A stretch of 64,000 nt of DNA, from positions 57,964,407 to 58,028,406 of the forward strand of contig NC_012876.2 in assembly GCF_000003195.3 (NCBI RefSeq). The letters are read 5' to 3'. Positions 57,886 through 64,000 of this stretch are shown piece by piece. The position numbers and the translations under genes are program-made. This stretch comes from Sorghum bicolor. Its lineage: Eukaryota > Streptophyta > Magnoliopsida > Poales > Poaceae. Within the stretch, counting starts at the first letter, position 1. Each line of letters begins with the position of its first letter. A model generated the notes under the pieces. That model was not told the origin of the DNA and made no database searches. It saw only the letters and a program-made list of their open reading frames with translations.

Positions 57886-59527
57886 CAGGGAACTCTTTCA
57901 CAACTCGAATATCTTCTACTGACCCACTGCTCACATGGTAAACTGTCCCTTCACTGCTAGGTGACATAGAAACTCTGACCTCAATTCTGTTCCCACTAGG
58001 TGTTGTTAGAGCCACTGTCTTCTCAGCACACTGAATAGTACCCTTAAACTTGGACAACCATCTCATTCCCAATATCATATCTAATCCTTCTGAACCCAAC
58101 ACAATAGGATTAACAGGAAAATCTACCCCCCTTATTTTAATGCTCATTCCCGGACACAAAGTATTAGTATGCATCTTTCCCCCAGGTGATTTAACTATCA
58201 TGGTGTTTTGCATGGTACAGGTGGCTATACTATGTTTCTCAACAAACTGTGCACTTATAAAAGTATGTGATGCTCCAGTATCAAACAAAACAGTAGCTGG
58301 GCAAGAGTTGACAAGGAACGTACCAACTACCACATCTGGAGCCTCCTCAGCAGTTTCCAGCTTCACATGATTCACCCTTCCATTGTTGTTGTTATTCTTC
58401 TGCCTTTGGGGGCACGCATTCGCGTAGTGTCCAAGCTGACCACACTTGAAGCAGGTATTTCCAGTGGGGGTGGGGTTGACATTGGGCTTCACTGGGACAG
58501 TGTTGGAGTTCTGGCGAGAGCCTGATGGTGCTGGGGCATTCTGACGAGGCGCCTGACTAGCGGGGCGCTGCACTTGGTTGTTGTTGTAGCGCTGACTCGT
58601 CTGCTGACTCTGATTGCTGTACCTGACATTCTGCTGCTGTCCTCGGTTGCCTGACTGATATGCAGGGCGAGACTGAGGGCCCTGCTGATTGTTGTAGCGG
58701 GGACGGCTGGCACCAGCCTGCTGCTGAGAGGAGTTATACTTCCTCTTCTTGTCCTCCATCTTGCGGCGCTTGCTCTCAAGCACCAATGCCCTGTCCACCA
58801 TCTCCTGGAAACTGGCATACTTGACATTTGACATCATGTAGGACAGACCATCATTCAAACCTTCCAGAAAGTGATCTTGCTTGTCTTCATCATTCTCCAC
58901 TTCATTGGGGCAATACCGCGACAACTGAGTGAACTTGTCACGGTACTCACAAACTGTCATGGAGCCCTGCTTCAGAGACAGAAACTCCTTCTTCTTCAGC
59001 TTCACCAATCCAGCAGGCACATGATGAGTCTTGAAGGCGACCTTGAACTCATCCCAAGTGATAGTATCCGGGTCCTGATGGGCAAAGTAGTATGAATCCC
59101 ACCAGTCCTGTGCGGCTCCCTGAAGCTGCCCAGAGCCATACAGAACCTTCTCCCTGTCATTGCACTAAGCAATGACCAGCTGCTTCTCCACTGCCTTAAG
59201 CCAATCCTCAGCTTGCATAGGATCAGCTGAGTGGGAGAAGAACGGTGGACGTCCCTTCATGAACTCTCCACGCTTGTCCCTAGGTGGGGCAAACGCGTTG
59301 TTACCTCCTTGATGTTGGTTCTGATTCTGATTTTGGTTCTGCTGCATGTGGTTCATAATATGGGCCATCCCTTGCATGAGTTGAGTCTGCATAGTCATTA
59401 ACTGCTCTATGGTCATGGGCTGATTCCCAGGAGGAGGAGGGTTTGCATTAGTCCCGCTGTGATCGTTGTTGTTGTTGGACTGCCCGTTGTTTCCTCCATT
59501 GGTGTTGCTCCTGGTGTGGACAGGCAT
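57797..59527 (-). pseudogene. Gag-protease region of chromovirus 2 (in-frame stop, then frameshift)
   Basis: The frame starts at ATG 59527 (preceded by ACATCAG), runs through a Gln/Asn-rich N-terminus and is stopped by TAG at 59165-59167 after residue 120. The same frame then continues through Gag, the CCHC knuckle CFKCGQLGHYANAC and protease LFDTGAS. It drifts out of frame just after PPEREIEF and ends at 57797. Two lesions prevent synthesis of a full polyprotein from this copy. Confidence 0.92.
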
Positions 59528-60029
59528 CTGATGTATAGAAACAGTATAATAAAATCAGATGTAGTTCATATGTGTAAACCTGAGCTGTAATATAAACCGC
59601 AATGTAATAATCTTTCCTCAAAGTATGAACCAGCTGATATTCACTTTCCTTTCTCAGTTGATAAACACAGTACTCACAACAGATGTAATATATAGATAAT
59701 GAATTGATCATGATAAAGTAAGACTGATAAGATAAAGCGATATGAAATATGATAAAGCACAAATAAAGGAGACCGATGATAACCCAAACTATCTCAAATA
59801 AACTTAATACTTAATCTTGTTCTTGATGCGTTGTGGACATAACCCACAACTCATCGCACTCATTACAAAGAACCAAATCACACCATTAACACAATAATAA
59901 ATCAAGTTCTCACACAGACCAAGCAAAGCACACTAAGCAAACCACTAAGCAATAGACTCGCATAACTAAGATCGTGCTAACGTTCTAAGCGTGGCACTAT
60001 TTATTACTAAGCTGGGAATGACTCCTATT
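59528..60029 (-). other. Spacer between extra ORF and gag, chromovirus 2
   Basis: AT-rich, no coding frame; ends at the CTATACATCAG|ATG of gag, a possible 3' splice site. Confidence 0.4.
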
Positions 60030-61013
60030 CTATAGTAGTACGAGCGCTGGCATCTCCATAGGCTGGGTCTTCACGGGGCAGAGAGAAAGCAGGCCACTTA
60101 GGTGAAGGCGGTGCACTCCAGTGATCTGAGCCTCCAGCTGCGCTATCCTCTTCCTTGCGTCGTCCAGCTCCTTCCTGACTTGCTTTAGCTCCACTAGTGA
60201 ACTGTTGAGCTCGGTGTTAGTGACCGCCACCAGCTTGACAGTCCTGTGCACGCGGGGGTCTTGCTCATCAGTGGTGGAAGCAATAGTCATTGCCAACTCT
60301 CCACGGCGACGGCGAGGGTAGTAGCGGCGCTCATCCTGGCTGATCTCCTCGAAGAAGTGATCGCGGTATGCGTAGAAAGCCTGGCGAGCAGCATCATTAA
60401 TGCCCGCCATCTGGGTAGACCTCTCAGCCACAGCTTCATGTGTGGACATGATCCTCAGTGCCCTCAACGTCGGGTTAGGCCTGCCGACGTGTGCCTAGAC
60501 CTTCCAGTACGCCGGGTAGTCTGGGTGACTCCAGTGCTCACTGCGGTACTCCACTGAGAACATGCCATGTCCCAGCTGCTGGTCAAGGAGACGCTTCAGC
60601 TCGCTGTGGAAGAAACACTCTCCACCATCCCTGGTGCAGACTGTCACAATCCACCCATCATCAGCAGCAAAAGGTCCATCTTGACCTCCAGGTCCTCCAG
60701 GTCCACCGGGTCCTCCGGGTCCTCCAGGTCCTCCAGGTGCATCCTCCTCATCATCATCATCATCCATGTCATCATCATCACCGAAGGGATCATCTCCTCT
60801 AGCTGCCCAGCAAGGCACCCTTCCATGCACCACCAGAGCTTGAGGTGGTTGTTGTCCTTCATAGGGCTCCGCGTCTTGGAGGTTATCACCGTCATCAAGG
60901 TGCTGGTTAGGCTGGAACACGATGTTATCCACGCGATCAGTCAACGAGAACTCCACAGCTTGAACGGGGCGGAAACGAATAACGCTCTTGCGGCAGGTCA
61001 GATGGCGAGTCAT
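60030..61013 (-). pseudogene. Extra ORF of chromovirus 2, interrupted by TAG
   Basis: One frame of 328 codons with an in-frame TAG at 60495-60497 splits it into 172 residues and a continuation (from 60494; first Met 60467). It sits where chromovirus 1 has its H3-tail-like ORF. The start TRHLTCRKS keeps the LTxRKS core (H3 T6, R8, K9, S10 equivalents), but the rest of the tail is diverged. An acidic run (DDDDMDDDDDEED), a collagen-like GGP repeat (about 93-111 of the first part) and a C-terminal heptad region (LVELKQVRKELDDARKRIAQLEAQ) follow. The start ATG is preceded directly by TAG, so no N-terminal extension is possible without splicing. Function unknown. Confidence 0.8.
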
Positions 61014-61597
61014 CTACTTATGCATAAGATCATAGACATGCAGGAAACGGTTAATAGATCATGACAATGATAGATAAATGAATAACATAAATGAAGATAA
61101 AAGTGTATGTGTAAAGAAGATGAACCAAGATTACACAATGGATGGACAATATGAACTTTGGTAGTATTTATGGTAAAATATAAAAGCAAGTGATGAAGGT
61201 ATAAAGTAAAAACAAGGTAATGAGATTTATTGTCAAGGCAGAAATAAAACATAACTCAAGTAATAAATGAAAAACAATGAACAAGAAGGTAATATGAGTA
61301 GAATGATAATAAATGACAAGGTATAAAAGAAAGGTTCAAATAACAAGTAGTAAAAGTGGAAACAAGAACATAAATGCAATATGAGAAATAGAAAGCAATA
61401 AATGATAACAAGGTAATAAATGCAGGAAGTAGGTGAATAAACTGAACTGTTAGTAAAAGTAAGTAGATAAGGCTAATAGATAAAGTCTAATGAGACAGGT
61501 TAGTAAGGTAGTTAATAGATCCAATGGTGTATTCCACCCAAAAGGGACAATCTAAACGGCTGTTTCTAGCTAGGCTGCGTGATCCTACGGTCAACAC
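61014..61597 (-). other. 5' leader of chromovirus 2
   Basis: Purine-rich, AT-rich leader (on the plus strand many AATAAATGA-like runs) with no coding frame. Confidence 0.5.
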
Positions 61598-61610
61598 GGC
61601 TTTGGTACCA
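61598..61610 (-). other. Degenerate primer-binding site
   Basis: The minus strand reads TGGTACCAAAGCC four bases inside the 5' LTR edge. It resembles the tRNA-iMet PBS TGGTATCAGAGC with mismatches, either by decay or because another tRNA is used. Confidence 0.6.
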
Positions 61611-61614
61611 CTTC

Positions 61615-64000
61615 TGTCACACCCGGATGTAAAAGAGCATTCGGGTGCCAAATCACATGTGCGCCAGGATCTCAAATTCACACACATGGACCGACATCAT
61701 CAATGGTACAAAACACAGTGTTCAAACGAATTACATAAATGAGAGTAAAAGTACCATTATTACAAGCCAAAAGTTTATCAAAGTGCGAAGGGGAAACATA
61801 AGCTAAACTATTCCATAAATAAAAGGGAAACTAGACGTCGACGCAGTAGGTCCACCTTGCCACAGGAAGGTCGACGGCAGAACCACACGAGCCTAACAAC
61901 CAGGAGACTCAGGGTAGTCCTCAGGGAAATCGCAAATGTACTCCTGATCGTCCGAGCAACCTTTAATGATTATAGCAAGGGTGAGCTCATGTCGAACTCA
62001 GCAAGCACAGACGGAAAGTAAATGACATGCAAGGCTTAAAACAAGGTAAAACTGACTTGGTTTGGCTGCGGTAGCATTTTAGTTGATCACTTTTAATTAT
62101 GACTATTACTAGAACAACCTATTACTAAATATGAGTAGCATAAACCCAACCCTTAATTAGTGTAAGTAGTAATTAGCATCTTTTAAAAGACTATCCTAAT
62201 TATTATAGTAATCCAGGGATTAACCCCAATTATTAACACAGGATAGCAATCCTGCCAACACGGAATAGCCATTCCGCCAAAACACGAGGTAGCAACCTCG
62301 CCAAGTTCCATCTCCAAGTAACCAGTGAATCCAATTTGCTCATCAAGTGAGGGTCTGGGCCGCTCGTGATCGTGAGCACGGCTGATATATCAGTTTTACA
62401 CTCTGCAGAGGTGTGCACGTTCACTCCAAGTCGTGATTCCCATTTGCCCGGGGTCGCGACTCCCCAAAACACTTCCAAGGTGAGCAGGCAGGGTCTCACT
62501 ACGAGACCTTTCACAGGGTCCAACTAATAGGATGCCACTCGCAAGTTTTTGCCGGGGCGCTCGGCAGTCGATACCCATAGCCATGGCGTACCGAACAACC
62601 GACAACTTAATATTCATTACCCAAGTTACTTCCTCACGCCTACCCGGAAAGTAACACCCTACTAGTGGAGGTCCTGCTAATTAGTCAAGCCAGAGCCATA
62701 TAGCTTGGAGCTGCACTGTAAGTCCCAGGGGGCCGCTCCCTGACTAAGTCCTTACGGAGAGCAGAGACGGGTACGCCCGGCAAACCGGACCACCAACGGT
62801 ACCCGCTCCCCCTTTCACCACCATCATCACGATGCTCGTAAGCATCCCTCATCGCCATCACCGCAGTGACCAAAGGTTCAGCACAATTTAAGCATCAAGC
62901 TGAGTAGAGAGTAATTCTTGTTTAAACATGTGTATAAGAAGAGTAGAGCAGCTAAGCAAACCTAGTAGGGCCTAGTCTACCCATATACATAACCCCAGGT
63001 GAACAAGGAATAGTAAGTAAAGCTAGTCATGTCCTTAGGGTTTGCATTCATTGGACACATGCATATAAAGTAAATGACATTTATGAATAGGTTCAAAATG
63101 ATCAAACGGTCTCTGCACTTGCCTTGATCGATGTCGGCTTGCTCGAACTCAGTGGGATCCTGAACCTCTTCCTTCACGAACGTCTCGTTGGCTATACGTG
63201 ACAATCATCAATCATAGGAACAATACATGCAAGCAAACAAACTTAATCAGAAACAGTACACCAAAGCATGCGAAAACAGAAAACAACTGTACTACTGTAT
63301 TCTACTCGACGAAACGAAACCATAGCGACCAGAATCACCTACATCGGAGTTACGATGCAAAAGATATGGCTAAAATAAGTTGAATGGCATTTCTGCAGAT
63401 AAACTGAACTATTTTTCATAATTAAGACTAATTAAAACTGAATTAATAAGGAATTTGGATTAAATCTGCAAAATCCGACGGCTGCAGGGGCTATTAAGCA
63501 AAACCAGGGGCACATTTCTAATTATTTTTGAACTCAGCTGGGCCGCGGGTTAATTTCAAAGAAAGGCAGGGGCCTTTTTGCAAAACGGCAGGGGCGCGCG
63601 GGCTGGCCGGTCCACGGCACAGTGCGGTGGACCGGGGCGCGGGGCAGGGCGGCCGCGGTCCATGGTGGACCGCGCCTGCGGGAGAGGCGTCGGCGGCTGC
63701 GTGGACCCGGTCCACGTGGACCGGCCGCACGGGGGCGCTGGGCCGCGGTCCACGGTGGACCGCGCGCCGGTGCGGGGCGGGTGCGCGCGCAGGGGCGGCC
63801 GGCGGGCGGCGGTGGCGCCATTGGCGCCGCTCGGAGCTCGCCGCCGCGGCGGTTCGTGGCGCAAGGAGGCGAGCCAAGGGCACCAGCGGGTGCGGCTCGG
63901 CGAGACGAGCGCGTTGGAGGGCTCACCTCCGCGAAACGATGACGGCAAAGAGAAGCTCGACGGCGGCGGCGCGGATTTCGACGAAAACGGCGGCGGCGCT
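61615..64000 (-). repeat. 5' LTR of chromovirus 2, truncated by the window
   Basis: Aligned to 52019-54404 at a constant offset of 9,596 bases with no large indel; the outer part is not in the window. Confidence 0.95.

Larger units (their letters stand above)
52019..64000 (-). mobile_element. Decayed Ty3/gypsy chromovirus 2 (Tekay/Del-like), runs off the window
   Basis: Minus-oriented element: 3' LTR 52019-54980, PPT about 54983-54993, gag-pol 55015-59527, extra ORF 60030-61013, leader, PBS-like site 61598-61610 and 5' LTR from 61615 past the window end. Over the shared 2.39 kb the LTRs differ at roughly 20-25 positions (about 1%), so it is clearly older than chromovirus 1 though not ancient. 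Coding lesions: an in-frame TAG in the extra ORF, an in-frame TAG in gag and a gag-pol frameshift. It has the same gene order as chromovirus 1 but is only moderately similar in sequence, so it belongs to a different family of the same clade. Confidence 0.95.

Overview
The window is nuclear DNA of a grass, most likely Sorghum or a close Andropogoneae relative. This is inferred from the gene set, grass-type codon bias (GC-rich 5' exons), grass MITE families with TTA/TAA or 8-bp target duplications, and two Tekay/Del-type chromovirus retrotransposons. There is no prokaryotic or organellar content.

Layout: 3-1451 is the 3' part of an EXO70 exocyst subunit gene (+). 6618-8956 is a three-exon DUF985 (Cupin_5) gene (+). 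10.0-18.1 kb holds a tail-to-tail inverted duplication of an intronless CYP92-like cytochrome P450. The left copy (+) is broken by a small frameshifting deletion ahead of the heme-binding loop; the right copy (-) is intact. Between the copies lie a near-palindromic foldback, a captured WEB-family coding fragment, an AT-rich inverted-repeat element and an RNase H-like relic. 18.5-38 kb is a nested transposon pile. Its main occupant is a 13.7-kb Ty3/gypsy chromovirus with 3.96-kb LTRs that differ by a single homopolymer base and an unbroken 1494-residue gag-pol. 38-46 kb is a MITE-rich stretch ending in a 3-kb TIR element. 46.3-49.8 kb is a five-exon DEP1/GG3-type G-protein gamma-subunit gene with a Cys-rich tail (+). 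52.0 kb to the end is a second, decayed chromovirus that runs off the window.

The most interesting signal is a separate ORF between primer-binding site and gag in both chromoviruses. In the young element it encodes a 155-residue protein whose N-terminus copies the histone H3 tail (16 of 21 residues, including the TARKSTGG core with K9), followed by a coiled-coil-like part and an acidic tail. The same element's integrase ends in a chromodomain, the domain class that reads H3K9 methylation. The decayed element keeps a diverged start (LTCRKS), acidic run and coiled coil.

A second theme is promoter displacement. A block homologous to the distal upstream region of the left P450 (about 9.5-9.8 kb) lies inverted at about 37.9-38.2 kb. 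The simplest reading is that it is the original upstream flank of the right P450, pushed about 19.7 kb away by the nested insertions. The P450, DEP1-like, EXO70 and cupin genes are independent plant genes and do not form a pathway.
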